Source: Ascarosepion bandense (taxonomy: Eukaryota; Mollusca; Cephalopoda; Sepiida; Sepiidae). From it: a stretch of DNA of 64,000 bases. The translations under genes were made by a program, and so were the position numbers. The notes under the pieces are model-generated. The model saw only the letters and a list, made by a program, of their open reading frames with translations, searched no databases and was not told where the DNA came from. Shown here in pieces: positions 1-12,345 of this stretch (its first letter is position 1; the number at the start of each line of letters is the position of its first letter). The stretch lies in the NCBI GenBank assembly GCA_037127315.1, contig JBBBDQ010001688.1, positions 2,884,501 to 2,948,500 of the forward strand, written 5' to 3'.

Positions 1-2400
1 GTCAATTTGTTGGGGTCCCGACTTCTGCAGATTTCCGACTAGTCTGTGTTTAAGGTTTTACTTTAAAAAATGTCTATCAAGCTAGCCAGCTTGAATGTGA
101 GAGGCTTGAAGGATCGGGGTAAGGATGTCTGCCTGTTCCGTAATCTCTTGTCCTTCGGTGTGGATGTGGCTGCGATCCAGGAGACTCACTTTGTTTGCGA
201 GGTTGATGCCAGTGTGCTGTCTAGCGACTTTGTTGTCTATTCAGCATACGGGGACTAGTTGGCCAAAGGTATTTTCTTACTGGTTAAACGTACCCTGGAT
301 GCGACAGTGGACCTTGTTCATGTTGACGTGGAGGGGAGCCGGTTGATCGTGGCCGATATTGCCGTGAAAAGTAGGTCGTTTTGGGTCGTTGCGGCTTATG
401 TGCCGAATGACCGGGACGAGCGTGTCTCGTTTTTCTGCCAGTTGAGGTATTTCCTAGTAGATTCTTCTAGATAGGGGGCGGGGAGCTAGCGGGAGGTCGA
501 GTGATCGTAGCCTAGTTGATCTGATCGACGAATTTGGTCTCGTCGATAGATACCGGGTCGATCACCCTGGGGGGAAGATGTGGACGTGGGGCCCATAGTT
601 GGCCGTCTAACCAGATAGTTAGCTATCTGGATAGAAGGTTAGTGAGAAGGGTCGATCTAGATTTGTTAGATAGTCCCATGTTCCACTGGGTAGGCTACAC
701 GGACCACAAACTTGTTTGTGCCCGGGTGGCGTTAGACGGTAGGCCTAGGTTTGCTGGACACTGGAAGTTCAACGTATCTTTACTGGACAAGCAGGACTTC
801 AGGCAACAGTTAATTAGATTAGTGCAGCGAGAATTAGTGGGGGTGGGCGGTTATCTGGAATAGGTGGTGGGAGAGGCTTTAGGATAATATTAGGTCTTTC
901 ACCGCTGATTATAGCCGTCGACTCGCCTAGCTAAGGCTAATAAGGTAAAGATAAATTTTTCCGGACAGAGGCTAGGGGAATCTCCTAGAGATAGCGTTAG
1001 CTAGGCTGGCCTTGGACCAGTTGGCTAGCAAGCAGTACCAGGGTCAGGTAATTAGACATAGGTTAAGTAAGATGTCTAACGAAGCTGTGAACATCGGCGT
1101 CGATTTGCACAAGGAAAAAAATTCGTCGTGGTGGCGATTGATATATTCGAGAGGTCAAGACCCCGGAGAGGCGTACTCTTCGGTCGACCGACGAAATATG
1201 TGGGGCGTTTCGGCGGCATTTCGAGGGCCGTTTTACCAAGAAGCCTGGTCTCCATGAAGAGGAGTTTCGTAGCTATTTAGCTGACTTTCCTTGGCTTGAG
1301 CTAACTGAAGCAGCTCGCTGCGAGTGAGAGATCACGGAGGGCGAAGTTCACTTGGCATTGAAGAGGGTCAGCATGGGCAAGTCTCCAGGACTTGGTCTAC
1401 CTGATAAATTGTATTTGAGGTTGTCGCATTTTGTACCGATTTTGATGGTGGTCTACAACAACTGATTTCGCAAGGGTTTCGTGCCCGACCAGATTTCCAG
1501 GGTGTGATCATGCTGTTTAAAAAAAAGTCAAGGGTGTTTAGAGGATTACATTCTCATAACTCTACTAAACAAAGTTAAAGATTTTAGCCAAGATCCTGAT
1601 GGAGCGCTTGCAGACAGTTGCCGAGATTCTGCTGGGACCTGAGTAGACTTGTTCTGTGAGGGGGCAGAACAATTCAGAGCAACCTGCACTTGATTACAGC
1701 AGCCACTCTGATTCCCAAATTCTCTACCTTCTTACAAAAATCAAACCTCCTGCTCCTTCTCCCACTCCCGCCCGCCCCAAGAAAAAAGGTTGTCCCTTCC
1801 CCAGGGGAGAGCACTAGTGCGCGTACAGAAGGGAGAACTTGCCAAAGTCGCAAAGTGGGGACCAGCCTGAGCTTTTGCTTCCCTCCCCAAGCTGGTTTTG
1901 TGCTGCGGCACTATGATTCATTGTTAGCTTTCTAATTTTAGTTAGTGAGTACCACCCTCTACACATTCCCTTTTCGGCCTTGTGCCATAACTAAATGTAA
2001 ATTTAGTAAATAAACAGCAGCCACTCCAATTGTGTTGGGTGGGGCGGGTCTTACTAACATTTGTTTATTTTAGTTTGAATATTTTGTGATATTTAGTTCG
2101 TATTTCATCCCTATCCCCTTTATCATTTCATTTTCATTAAATCTTTTAATATATTTTTATATTGTAAATACTAGCATTTTTATGTCATGGGTTTGTGTCC
2201 CCTTTTTTAGGTGCCCCTTGTAAATATATGGTATTGTGGTGTGTGAAGGATTGGGAGGTGATGGATGCGTTCTTGTGTTGAATGTGCAAATTGTTAATGA
2301 GTGATAGGGTCAAGAATGATTGGCTAGGTATAGGATAGCTACAAATGACCACCCTCTACCCAAACCCCCTTTTCGGCCATGTGCCACATTTTGTATATTA
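1..2400 (+). mobile_element. Decayed Tx1-like non-LTR retrotransposon (LINE), copy 1
   Basis: Reading frames from 70 encode the start of an apurinic-type endonuclease (SLNVRGLKDRGK, then AAIQETHF), the N-terminal signature of LINE ORF2. The endonuclease continues in shifted frames at 259-474 and 534-863 (HWVGYTDHKLV). The segment at 1012-1257 matches the linker before the reverse transcriptase, and broken RT sequence runs to about 1690. The stretch 1950-2400 matches the 3' untranslated region of the fuller copy at 55.9-60.2 kb, including the shared phrase ttttcggcc near its end. Stops and frameshifts occur throughout, so it is dead. Assignment to the Tx1/L1-like clade rests on resemblance to the Tx1 ORF2 type and was not tested by a search. 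Confidence 0.85.
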
Positions 2401-3885
2401 TTTTATACAAAGAGTGGCGGGAGGACAAGCGAAAAAAGTTTGGTTGGTGTGACGTCGGATGACGAAGGAAGGAAGACGGAAGAGGGTTTGTTGAAAGCAA
2501 GTACTTCAATCAATTTCCGGCATCGCAATTTAACTACAGAGTGAGCTGCAATTTTGGTATGTGTGCTAAACAGTTACTTAACTTGGCAACATTGAACAGT
2601 TCGTAGTTGCGTGGATTTCAGTGACACTCGGTTGATATTCGAATTCTCACTGAGGATTTAGCCGTAGGTCTCCTCCTTTTATACAAACGAATTGGATCAG
2701 ATCGCATGTTGAAATTTTTGGCGGGATATGTGTCTAAACATGTTTTCTGACATGTTTTCGCGTGCCTTCGGTTTATTGTCCAATCAGCGAAGACTAACGC
2801 GAGTTCAAACTTTACGTTTTTCAATCCAGCGTCTGTTCTGAAGAAATACGAGTTATCGTTCTAAAGTAAGTTTTGTATTAATGTAATTTTATTGTTTTTG
2901 TCTGGACTCACTATATGTGCGATATGTAAATTGTCGTAACTGCTTTTTAATTACACTTTGTAAGGTGAAGTTCACAGTACTCCCTCGGAATTTCCTAAAA
3001 AGATTCTTTGTTAGAAAATGTAGCGGAACTGAAAGGCAGCAGTCTGCTGAAACGACTACAGTCCTCCGTTAAAAGAGGTAACGAGTGGCATGCGTGATAT
3101 GCAAGCAGGATAGCGAGCGCTTACGCAGAAACGCTGGTCGAACAAGGGAAAACGTTAGCTGATTAAAAATGGTCTATCTTAGAATCAGAAACGAGCACAA
3201 ATGCGTTTCGTGTGCAGAGTGCCGGAAGTGAACAAGAAAATGCAGGAGCGTCCTTGTTGGGGAAATTTTGAAGTTACGAACGTTGATGAAGAAACGAGTA
3301 ATCTTGGCAGGGGGAAGGTTCTTTTTTGTTTGAGTTGGTCGAGCTGTTCTGTTGAGTGTATCGGCGCCGAGACTATCTCGAAAGACTTGAGAAACAATCG
3401 GTATCTACTTTTCTCCGGCCACAAGAAGAGAAAATGATACTTAAGAGTCTTAAATATAGTAGTTTAGCAGGCAAGTGAACATGCCTACCGTCTCAAGTTG
3501 TAGGGGTTTGTTGTTGCTCTTTTCCCTGTGTAATTTGTTTGGAGTTTGTATCAATTGTTGTATCCTCTGTAGTGTCCAGAAAAGTAGGTTTTAGTCGGTT
3601 AGTACTGACCGTTATCTCTTCTCTGTTTACAAGTAAGACAAAATACTTTGGTTATTGTGCCATCAGTTTGAATAGGTTAGAATAAGTAGGCGAGAGTGGC
3701 TTTTTTACACCATCTTTGCGTAAGAAAGTATATTTGCAAGTTTGTAATGATTTGAGTAAATAAATGTTGTTTTTGTGTGTTGGGGTGTACTGTAAACATT
3801 AAATCGGCCATTCGTTGCTTTAAATCTTGCACAGAGTATGTGGTGGGTCTAGTTCGTATGTTACTTCCAATGAACTGACCAGTAG
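2401..3885. other. Unassigned spacer, possibly containing an old LTR
   Basis: No convincing gene. A small ORF at 3201-3437 (78 residues, plus strand) has no recognisable motif. The stretch at about 2620-2830 has features shared with the LTR-like repeats further right (a TATA-like tract, then a sentence-like GATC-rich stretch and an 'aatcagcg' region), so it may be part of an old LTR. This is weak evidence. Confidence 0.3.
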
Positions 3886-4700
3886 CGTTATAGTGGGTAT
3901 CTTATCTTATTTATTCTTTTCTAGTTGTAGTAGGATTCCGTTATAGTGAAGGGTAATTGTATACCATTCAGGTTAACGGAATTTGGCCTGTGGGAAGATA
4001 ACCCACTATAATTCATAAAATGATTATAAAATCAAGAAAGGCAATTTGAGTATAAAATGACATTTATATATATACACATTTCAATTAATGTTTTTACAAT
4101 TAAAATAATACTTGAATACAAGTCCAACGGAGGTTAAAGAGTTCATGACAAATAATAATGAGCGCAAAGAGATAAAAGAATGTTCATGGAAAATATAATG
4201 CTGAAAAGATAAAAGGCTTAGTAGTGTGATTAATGTTCATTTTGAAGCTGCCGCTTCTAAGGTCAGTAAGTCAGTAAGTACTTTGAGGAATGTCTTTGAA
4301 GAGGTCAATAAGTACTTTTGAGACAGGGAGAAAGAAAGAGGTCAGTATAGTAGCCGCTCGACTTAGGTCAAGGGGAGGCACTGATAACTCCATCCTATCA
4401 CCGTCTGTCTAACGATGCTTTGTCTCCGCTTTTTATATCTGCCTTTTGGATCAGAAGCTCGTTTGGAATTTCATACTTAAATTTGATCCTGGACTTCCCA
4501 TTGGCTGGTAAATAAAATTCGCGTAGGCTCGCGTAATGGAAATTTGATATTTGGTTAATTTTTATTTTTCAACCGGAACATCTGCGCGAATCTACCTGCG
4601 CGGAGATGATTGTTATTCATTCGCTTTCTGGTCGGCATAGAGCCAACACCCGGTTCATCGCTTTTGTTCGGTCGGTATCACCACAGCGTTAATGAGTTAA
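3886..4700 (-). repeat. LTR-like repeat, family A, copy 1
   Basis: This block is clearly homologous to 15255-16000 and, in reverse orientation, to the start of the insertion at 38 kb. Shared pieces include the stretch around 'ttaacggaatttggcct' and the stretch containing 'cttcccattggctgg'. Read on the minus strand it starts TGTGGTGATACC and has a TATA box (GATATAAAAAG) in the middle, as expected for a retroelement LTR. The orientation agrees with the minus-strand integrase fragment at 5456-5919. No coding sequence was seen inside. Confidence 0.55.
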
Positions 4701-4879
4701 CAAAAGCTAATTCAGCCGTCGAGCACTGAAGGTGCTCCTTCATTACGTTTCGTACCGAAAGCATAATGAGGGGGAGTGTTTTAAATCTGTAGCCTAAGGA
4801 GCTGGTTAATGTTTCTTTGATTCAGTCTTGTGTCAGAGTTAAACAAACTCTCTACAGCTTACAGGTTTTATGCAGAATT

Positions 4880-5440
4880 ATCATCAGAAAGTTGTTTGTC
4901 GGCAGGTTGGAATGCATGGATTAGTGTAGAAGAGTGGAATAATAAAATAAACATTTTAAAGGTTAAAATAGAAATTTATTAAAAGGAAGAATAACATAAG
5001 TTGTAGGAGTTAATGTACAATTAGAAACATTAATAAGAAGTTAAAGGTAGAGTTCGTGTTCAATGATAAAGTTGAGTTAATGGTATCGAGAGTTGAAGAA
5101 ACTGCTCGCAGTAGTAATTGTTGAAAGAGATAAGGAGAAAGAGAAAGAGGACAATGTCCGGATCGCTTGAAGTTTGAAGTTACATTTTAGTTCTTTCGTC
5201 TCTCGGCTCCCATCTGTCTTTCTTGACTGACGCTGAGATCATTTATATAGTCCCTTTGAATTTCACACTGGATTGCCAAGTCCTTCAAAGTCTTACAAGT
5301 CGCTCCCATTGGTCAAAAATCATTTTAACACCTACTTGCGAAATCTGGTTTCGACTTTTTCGTTAAGCACATGGTCAATCCTTTTTCTGTTTGTGAAAAC
5401 CCAGGATTTCATACGTCACTGTGAATTTTTGTAACAGTGA
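4880..5440 (-). repeat. LTR-like repeat, family B
   Basis: On the minus strand this block starts near TGTTACAAAAATTC and contains a TATATAAA box. It lies directly beyond the C-terminal end of the minus-strand integrase fragment, where a 3' LTR would sit. A related block lies on the plus strand at about 53.04-53.8 kb (shared 'cagatgggag' and the preceding gtcagtca tract). The ends were not determined exactly. Confidence 0.45.
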
Positions 5441-5455
5441 AGAAAAAGGTTGATT

Positions 5456-5919
5456 TTAATTAAGTTCTGATCCGCTACAAATCGACGACTGAGAATTATC
5501 GTTTGCTGTCAAGGAAGTCTTCAATTGTCTGTGTAGTCTTTCAACTAAACTGTTTGCACAGGGATGATATACCGTTGTTGATACTTGCTTGGCATCAATC
5601 AAGTTTAAAAATTCCGCGAATAATATGTATTGAAACTGGATCCCACGGTCTGTAGTGATGACTGATATAACTTCTGTATTGGTTGTTTTCAGTCGCACGG
5701 CTACTGGCTATTGCGTAAAGTGATCAATAATAGTGAGAATATATTGCGTAAAGCGATCAATAATAGTGAGAATATATTGCGTAAAGCGATCAATAATAAT
5801 GAGAATATGTATTGGTAACCAACCGCTTCTGTGAGGTCGACATGGATATGCTTGAAACGACCATCAGTTTGTAACGTCCTGGTTTTGAATTTTTTTGGAT
5901 GCGGTGGTAAAACATTCAC
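5456..5919 (-). pseudogene. Ty3/gypsy-type integrase fragment
   Basis: The frame at 5698-5456 has ITTDRGIQFQ, the block around the second catalytic Asp of retroelement integrases, and then HPCANSLVERLHRQLK, which corresponds to the usual HPQ.NG.VER.HR.LK block with the catalytic Glu. The frame at 5919-5701 has FKHIHVDL, the region around the first catalytic Asp. Between them a 33-bp unit is repeated three times in frame (5712-5815), which disrupts the core. It is a fragment of a larger pol gene without RT next to it, and it is non-functional. Confidence 0.8.
5712..5815. repeat. Three-copy 33-bp tandem repeat inside the integrase remnant
   Basis: The unit starting attgcgtaaag is present three times with only a few substitutions. 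Its length is a multiple of three, so the minus-strand frame stays open and encodes an 11-residue repeat (FSLLLIALRNI). Confidence 0.85.
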
Positions 5920-6059
5920 TTCGGTTCCAGTGTCTATTAAAAAAAAATATATTCATGGCTTCTATCAAGGATATAGAAGAGACAAAACTTTTTGTGATAG
6001 TCCAGTAACAGTTGTCGTCTTTATTGGCTGGAATTTAAGTAGGTACCTCCACTCATTTT

Positions 6060-7690
6060 CAATGGTTAACATTTAAATTAAATTTATGAAAATAAAAACG
6101 TTTTCTTTAAACTTCTTTTTAGTTTTAATTGAAAGCTAAATGATTAAATTTACTATTTCCAGTAAACAAAATACTCTGGTGGAGTTCAAATAGAAATTAT
6201 ATTGATTGGAATCTAAAATTTTTTAAATTTATAAAAAATAAAAAAAAATTTTCGGCAATTTTTGGACGATCGACACTTTTGTAACCAAAAGTTAATTTTC
6301 AGTTTTAAAAATCATGCAAAAATAAAATATACATCTGTGTCACGCTACTTTTAGAATATTAGCAAATTTAAAAGTCAAATTAATCTGACTTTTACAAGTA
6401 TTATTTATAGCATGAAATTTAGATTAAAATTATTTCTTCATCACGGAGTACTGATCTTTCTGACCATTCCCGTATGATTTGACCTATGATGACAACCTGA
6501 TACAAGATAACTAAGTGTCTATGGTGATCAGAATTGACAAAATTGTTCAAATTTTTCCTGTAAGGGGAAGAAACCGTGAAGCAAATTACCTTTTAATGTA
6601 TACATAGAAATTGCCATGCAAAAAACAATTCAAATACACACAAAAAATTAAAAATTATTTTAAAAATTCGATGATTTGACGATTTGTATTAAACTTTTCA
6701 ATTTTCGATGAGTAAATATAGTCCTCACTTAATAACTTAATAACCTAACGTCTACCAGTCTTTGAAATATTTTAAAAATATTTTTGAAACTTTATAAATC
6801 ATTATAATTTTTAAAAAATGAAAACAATTCTTTTAAAATAGTCATTATTAATCGAAACAAAAATTCTTCTGGCTATAATGTTCTTAATATGTGAAGAACA
6901 TATTAATTTGAGAATTTTTGCAAAAATCAAATAATTGTTGGATTTTAATGAAAATTTCAGGACTTATCACAAATGAATGAAATTATTTTTTAAATTATTA
7001 TTTTAAAAAACGTTTTGCAAAAATATATTATTTTTACATCCGTTAATCCCTCCACATAAATTCAAGAAATTTAAAGAAATTTAATTTTATTGGTAAAATT
7101 GGTTTTATTAGTTAATAAATAATATTAATTTAGTTTTATTACTTTAATAAATAATATTAAAGTAATTAAAAGCTTATCTAAAGCTTATCTAATTAATGCC
7201 ATAGTTTTATAGCATTTTTTGTTTTACTATTGGGAGCAGATTTTCAAAAAAAGAACTAAATGGTTGAATTTATATTCACAATGAGTCCTGCGTTTCGGAT
7301 CCCGAAAACATGATTTTTCGTCGAGCAACCTTTTTCTCACCTTTTAACTGGCACTTCGGGTTTTTACAGTTTCTTTCATCGGCCAACTGTCAACACCTAG
7401 ATTAGATTTGTTCCCAACCAGATATCCGACCTATAACGGAGTTTCAATCCCTAGGAATATTTTTATAGTGGTTAACTCTTTTCATGAGACGTATATCAGT
7501 ATATCTCTCCGTATATCTAAGTAATACAATTTATTATTAATTACCAGCAACCAAATAGTGTCACACTTTGAGCTTTACTTGTAATAATACCATAAACATT
7601 TTGATGGAAGAAGTTAGTTTTTATTAAGTTTGGGGCTTTTTATCTTCATACTATGCTGTTTTTTCAACAATTTAGTGGAGGTACCTAAAC
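6060..7690. repeat. AT-rich interspersed repeat, related to the 39-44 kb array unit
   Basis: Several stretches match the 2.2-kb unit tandemly repeated at 39-44 kb. One near 6125 matches the unit around 39430 in the same orientation (aattgaaagctaa). Another near 6930-7100 matches the unit around 40500-40620 in reverse. A third at 7560-7690 matches the region just before the exon-like ORF at 37.8 kb. The copy is therefore internally rearranged. No ORF of note. Confidence 0.6.
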
Positions 7691-7699
7691 TTAAGTTTT

Positions 7700-8480
7700 C
7701 CGATGCCGTGTTTACAAAGGTACAAGGTTTCAAACAGCATCTTGCTTCAGCATATAATGATAGTAACAGATGTCAGATTTTCATCGAAGAGGCCGCGCTG
7801 ATTAATTTAGATCACTTGAAGGCATTTGGTAGGGTTGACCAGCACTGCCCGGCTGCTGTCCTGCAGGCCGCTGGATTTGCACCTGACTTCCATTGCTCGA
7901 TTAGCCTCCTGTATCGCCCCCGCCCAGTGCTGTCTTAATCAGTTCGTCGGTGTTCCCCACTGTCGTCCCTACATTACGTTTTGATGTTGGAGCCTCTTCT
8001 TCGCCAGCCCTATGTAAAATCGCTGTACCTGGTGGGGCTCAAGGCAGGGTTTCCGCGTACGCCAATGACGTATCTACTTTCGTATTGCACTGCAGTGACA
8101 TTCCGGTGGTACTGAAGGCGCTTGAACGGTGTGAAAAGTTCACAAAGGCCAAAATTAACTACGGCTTGTGGTTAGGTGCTGGGAAGGAGGTTGATTTTCC
8201 GGGGCCCTTTCATTGGACGGATGGCCTTGTCCGCATTCTCGGAGTGTGGTTTTGGCCCGACCCCCAGCTGGAGAAAAATTGGTCAGAAACAGGCAAACAT
8301 CGGCGCAGCGGTCCAGACTTGGTACCAAAGGAGGTTGTTCTTAAAGGACAGGGCAAAGGCATGTGCCGTTTGCGTCGTTCCTCTTGTCCTTTACCACTTG
8401 TCTGTACTTCCTCTGTAAAAATCATAAGCAGGCGATCGAGCGTTTGTTTTGTTTTGTTCTGCTTTACATTTTTCATTCAA
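7700..8480 (+). pseudogene. Tx1-like LINE reverse transcriptase fragment
   Basis: Two frames (7630-7938 and 7950-8486) give the RT core. The first has AALINLDHLKAFGRV, matching AALINLDQSKAFDRV in the copy at 57.9 kb. The second has RVSAYANDVSTF, where the catalytic YADD box reads YAND, followed by VRILGVWFW and further C-terminal sequence. A stop and a frameshift separate them. The change of the first catalytic Asp of YxDD to Asn would itself inactivate the enzyme. A scrap of the same LINE (tctctagagatagc) reappears at about 8565-8607. Confidence 0.85.
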
Positions 8481-8613
8481 CATTGACAAACATACACAAC
8501 TGAGGTTTAAAAAAAAAAGAACACAAGATGGCTGACCAAAGTAGGTCCATCATAAAAAACTCCTGGGTGGAGGTAGGGGAATTCTCTAGAGATAGCACTA
8601 GCTAAGCATAAAA

Positions 8614-10735
8614 ATGATTATGGAGGTATTAATTCCAACCAATAAAAAGGAACTGGAATCCTTTTTAGGTTTGATAAATTTTTACAGTAGATACATCCCG
8701 AAATATAGTGAACTAATTGAACCATTGTCAGAGTTATGTAAAAAGAACACAAAGTGTGAATCAACACAAAGACGAAATAATGCTTTAGTTAGACTAAAAG
8801 CAATTATGAAAAAGAAACTTCTAACAAGAGTGTTTGATCCTAAGAAAGAGATAATGTTAACCATGGAAGCAAGTGAGAAACTGATTGCTGCTATCCTATC
8901 ACAGGAAGATCATCTAATAATAATGCATTTAACTAGGAGATTAACAACAGCAGTGATAAAATACTTAAACATTGAAAAAGAGGCCCTAGTGGTTGTTTGG
9001 AGTATAGAGAGGGCACAGAATTTTTAACTGGGTAAAAAATTTCTACTAAAGTCGGACCACTAGTTATTGGAATTTATTTTTAACCTAAGGGAGGAGTTGC
9101 CGAAGATTACGTCTTCGAGAATTTTATGCTGGCTCATTAAAATCATGGCATTTGATTTCGACATTGTATATGTTGGAGCCGAGTTCGAATTCCTGTTGAA
9201 TCCCTTGCATTCACTCCCATGCAAATACCCTTGGGAAAGGTATTAATCTGTCTCTTCCCTCTGGTTATGAGTTAAATAACAGGACAGATTGTATTCTATA
9301 GCCTTGGTTGGCAACCAGTCTACAGTAGAAAGTCATGGCAACCTACTGCAGGATAATCTTCTGCCCAGTCAGTCATGTCTCTCTTGAGACATGATCGCTC
9401 AAGTGTGTATCACGTATAACACTTAACTGACCGACTGCTATGTTAAGGGAAATACCATTCATCATGTAGTTGTTTTGTCGAGATTACGATCTGTAAAAGA
9501 AACTGCCGAACATAGGACTCAGGATGACAGAATAATTCAGTGGGTAGAGATGGACATACTTCTGTTCAACAGGTTAAAAAATGATACTGAGCAAGATCCT
9601 GTATTGTGCAAAATAATCGAAAGATTAAGGAATAATAAGTGGAACATATGTTCAATAGCGGTGTGGCTATTTAAGGAGATACGACATAAGTTAACAGTTG
9701 AAAATGGAATTATATGCAATGTTGAAGTGATAGTAGCTCCACAGACATCAAAAACAGACATATTGAGAAGGGTAGACAATGACGTGGATTGTGACGCCAT
9801 GGCGACATGCAGAAGATTATAAATACAAGAATTGAAGAATTTATTAATAAATGTCTAAAATGCAACGTAATTAGAAGATGCAGGCAAACAGAGCTTCATT
9901 CATAGCCTAAAGAAACACAACCATTGTTTAGAGTACATATGGACGACACACATCAGTAGCAGGAGCATTTCACATAATGGTGGATGCATACTCTGGGTGG
10001 AGAGCGTCCAGTCAAACAGGTTTTGCAAAAAATGGTGTACCACAAACGTTAGTGTCAGATAATGCTTCTGAAATTTGGGATGAAAATCGTTGAGGCCGAT
10101 GGGCTGCTTGCCATGTAAAATTCCTCTGTGCCATCCTCAGTTCAACGGAATCACAGAGCGGATATTACAAACAATTAAAATGACATTGAAAGCATTCTCG
10201 CCCATCACTTAAAACACTGAGTTGCTTCTAGCTAAAATACTCCTCAATTATAGATTGATACCACATGTGGAGAGAAAGTTGAACTCATCGGCCTTCTTGG
10301 GTAAACAGAGCCTCTATAAACATGTCTTTCATCACAAGGAGAGTATGGTACAAGAAAGACAAAAGTACAAATCCTGAAGAAGTGAACTTCCTTTTGTAGA
10401 AAGGCAATAATACAACTTTGACCGAGAAGAAGGGACAATATATTTTGGTTTATGAAGATAAATTTAGAAAAAGGATGTGAAGATGGAAGACCAAAGTTGG
10501 GAGGAGGGAGGCAACTACAGCGAGGAGGCAGAGCAGAGAACAGAAATACATGAGCAAGAAGAAAGAGAAAACTACAGTGATAAGAATGAACAAGAAATGG
10601 ACATAAGTGGAGAAGAAAAACCGACAAAGAAGAGGATGAAGAAAGACCAAGGTCGTCAATAAAAATTAGAAGAAAGGAGCCAAAAGCAAGAACTATATAA
10701 ATCAAGAGTAGTTAGATGTTGTGAAAGGAAAAAAG
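8614..10735 (+). pseudogene. Ty3/gypsy pol remnant (RT tail, RNase H, integrase)
   Basis: The frame at 8614-9027 begins with the RT connection motif FLGLINFYSRYIPKYSEL and goes on through an RNase H-like region (YLNIEKEALVVVWSIERAQNF). After a SINE insertion at about 9170-9466 the polyprotein continues at 9475-9822. Broken integrase core follows: VDAYSGW near 9980, VPQTLVSDNA near 10040 and CHPQFNGITERI near 10130. The end (10477-10662) is a highly charged tail. Stops and frameshifts are frequent. This is an old, inactive copy. Confidence 0.85.
9170..9466 (+). mobile_element. tRNA-derived SINE, copy 1
   Basis: A B-box-like GAGTTCGAATTCC near 9180 is followed by the shared body (ttgggaaaggtatta) and the central hairpin catgtctctcttgagacatg, ending in cttaactgaccgactg. 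Other copies are at 36003-36320 (plus) and 60345-60650 (minus), with a 3' fragment at 26905-26985. It interrupts the gypsy pol remnant between RNase H and integrase, so it is younger than that element. Cephalopods are known to carry abundant tRNA-derived SINEs; this family name is not assigned here. Confidence 0.8.
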
Positions 10736-10763
10736 GTATACAACCACTCTGATTCAGGGAGGG

Positions 10764-10970
10764 TGTGGTATCCTATGCAAATTAGCTGAGTTGCATGTAA
10801 GTGCTAAGCTGTTGTCAGTACTATTACGTCAAACATAATGGTGTACCACATATCAAGTATGGAAAATGTAATATATACCAGACAGAACACTACTTTTGGT
10901 AGCTATATACACCTAAAGTCTTGGAAAATTAAATTTAAAAGTTTCAAAATTTCTAATTAACCCACAGCTG
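10764..10970 (+). repeat. Candidate short 3' LTR of the gypsy remnant
   Basis: A purine tract (cagggaggg) directly before TGTGGTATCC looks like a polypurine tract followed by an LTR start. The block ends near 'aacccaca' (TG...CA). No second copy was found in the window, so this rests on position and end motifs only. Confidence 0.4.
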
Positions 10971-11559
10971 GGTGTGTGGCTTAGAAAAGCGGATTCATAA
11001 CTTTTGCAGGGACATTTGTGTTTAAGTGAACATCGATTGCTCTTTGAGAAGGTCATCACATTCTTCCTTGGGTTTCCCACCGCCTGATTCATTGAAACAA
11101 GATTATCTACACCAAATGATGTACTTAGAAAGAAACTTAATTTTATGGAGATTGATGTGGGTTATTTAATGCCAAAAAAGTAGGATTTTAAAGCATTTTT
11201 TATGTTCAGTTATAGTGAGTAGGTTGATTTAGTAAGATTTTGATAAAAATTTTTTTTTAAAATTATTATTATCATTATTTCTTTATTTTAGAAAACTGAA
11301 GATGTCTTCCAGTTTTGTATTCAAAAATGTATTGCTGGTAATAATTTTTTTCGTTCAAAAATATGTAATAGTAATAATTTTTTTCCTTAAATAATGTATT
11401 GTTGGTAATACTTTTTCTTCAAAAATGTATATATTTCTATAAAAGTCTATTTTTATACTTTTACCCAAACTAGAATAGTTAAATGTTTTAGTTAGTATTT
11501 TTGCATTTTTTAAAATGTTTTTGGAAAGACAAAGCTTGCGTGTGTATGTGTTCTTTTAT
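10971..11559. other. AT-rich spacer
   Basis: No gene seen. It holds short degenerate tandem copies of a 'tgtattg.tggtaata.ttttt.ttcaaaaatgta' type motif at about 11320-11430. Confidence 0.5.
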
Positions 11560-12345
11560 CCTAATATGTAATGGTCTTGTGGTGCTGCCGACATAGATTG
11601 CCTCGCATTTGACGCATTATATGCAGTATACAACATATACCTGGTGGCATATACCGGTGCCTGCAATAGGGCAATTGGCTAGTGTGCATGTGGTGTTGTT
11701 ATTTGTTCTGTGATTGGGGTTGAGGTGTCTGCGGAGAGTGGGGCCATAGTGTGCCAGCTGTATATTCAATCTCTCTCTGCGGATAGCTCTATGTATTTTT
11801 GATGTTATATTTTCACTGAAGTGTGGTGGCCTCAGGAAACAGGTGTTAGATAGGGTGTGGTGCCTTGGGCCCCTACTACCCTTCCATTCCAGGTGTCCCA
11901 CAAAGGACAGTGGGTAGCCGTTAGTCACCAGTGTTTTCTTGAAGAGTGCAGTGTGGGTGTTAATGGGCTCTTCTTTGCTGCACTTTTTCGGATACGTGCA
12001 AGCTCGTTTTCGATGTAGCCAGTCTTAGCGCTGCGAGGAAGGGCTGATCGGTAGTTGGCAAACATATCCCTGCTGGCAGGCTTTTTGTAGAAATTGGTGT
12101 GAACTTCACCTCTATCCAATTTTGAAATCTAGCAGTTATAGGCATCCGCTGGCATCGGGGTGCTCAATCGTGAATTTTATTTTGCCGTCCATACTGTTGA
12201 ACGTCGCTGCCATTCTGCTTGCCTCGACATGTGAAGAAGTAAGGATGAGTATATCATCAATGTATCTCGTGAATAAGGCATATAAATGGCAGGTGCTGAG
12301 TGTGCGACACCCCATAAAGGCCCCAACTAGAACACACACACACAT
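11560..12345 (-). pseudogene. Penelope-like retroelement with GIY-YIG endonuclease
   Basis: Minus-strand frames give, from right to left, the RT catalytic region TRYIDDILILTSS (12345-12136), then FYKKPASRDMFANYRSALPR (12119-11925) and a C-terminal region ending VVYCI, stop, CVKCEAIYVGSTTRPL (11928-11565). The last piece is a GIY-YIG endonuclease signature. RT plus GIY-YIG in this order is characteristic of Penelope-like elements. Frameshifts and an in-frame stop show decay, and the 5' part of the RT is missing. Confidence 0.85.

Noticed and set aside
3185..3437. Overlapping 78-79 residue ORFs on both strands
   Set aside because: They share the same DNA, have no motif, and lie in a region with LTR-like features.
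10244..10705. A 153-residue minus-strand ORF
   Set aside because: It is the antisense shadow of the gypsy pol tail.
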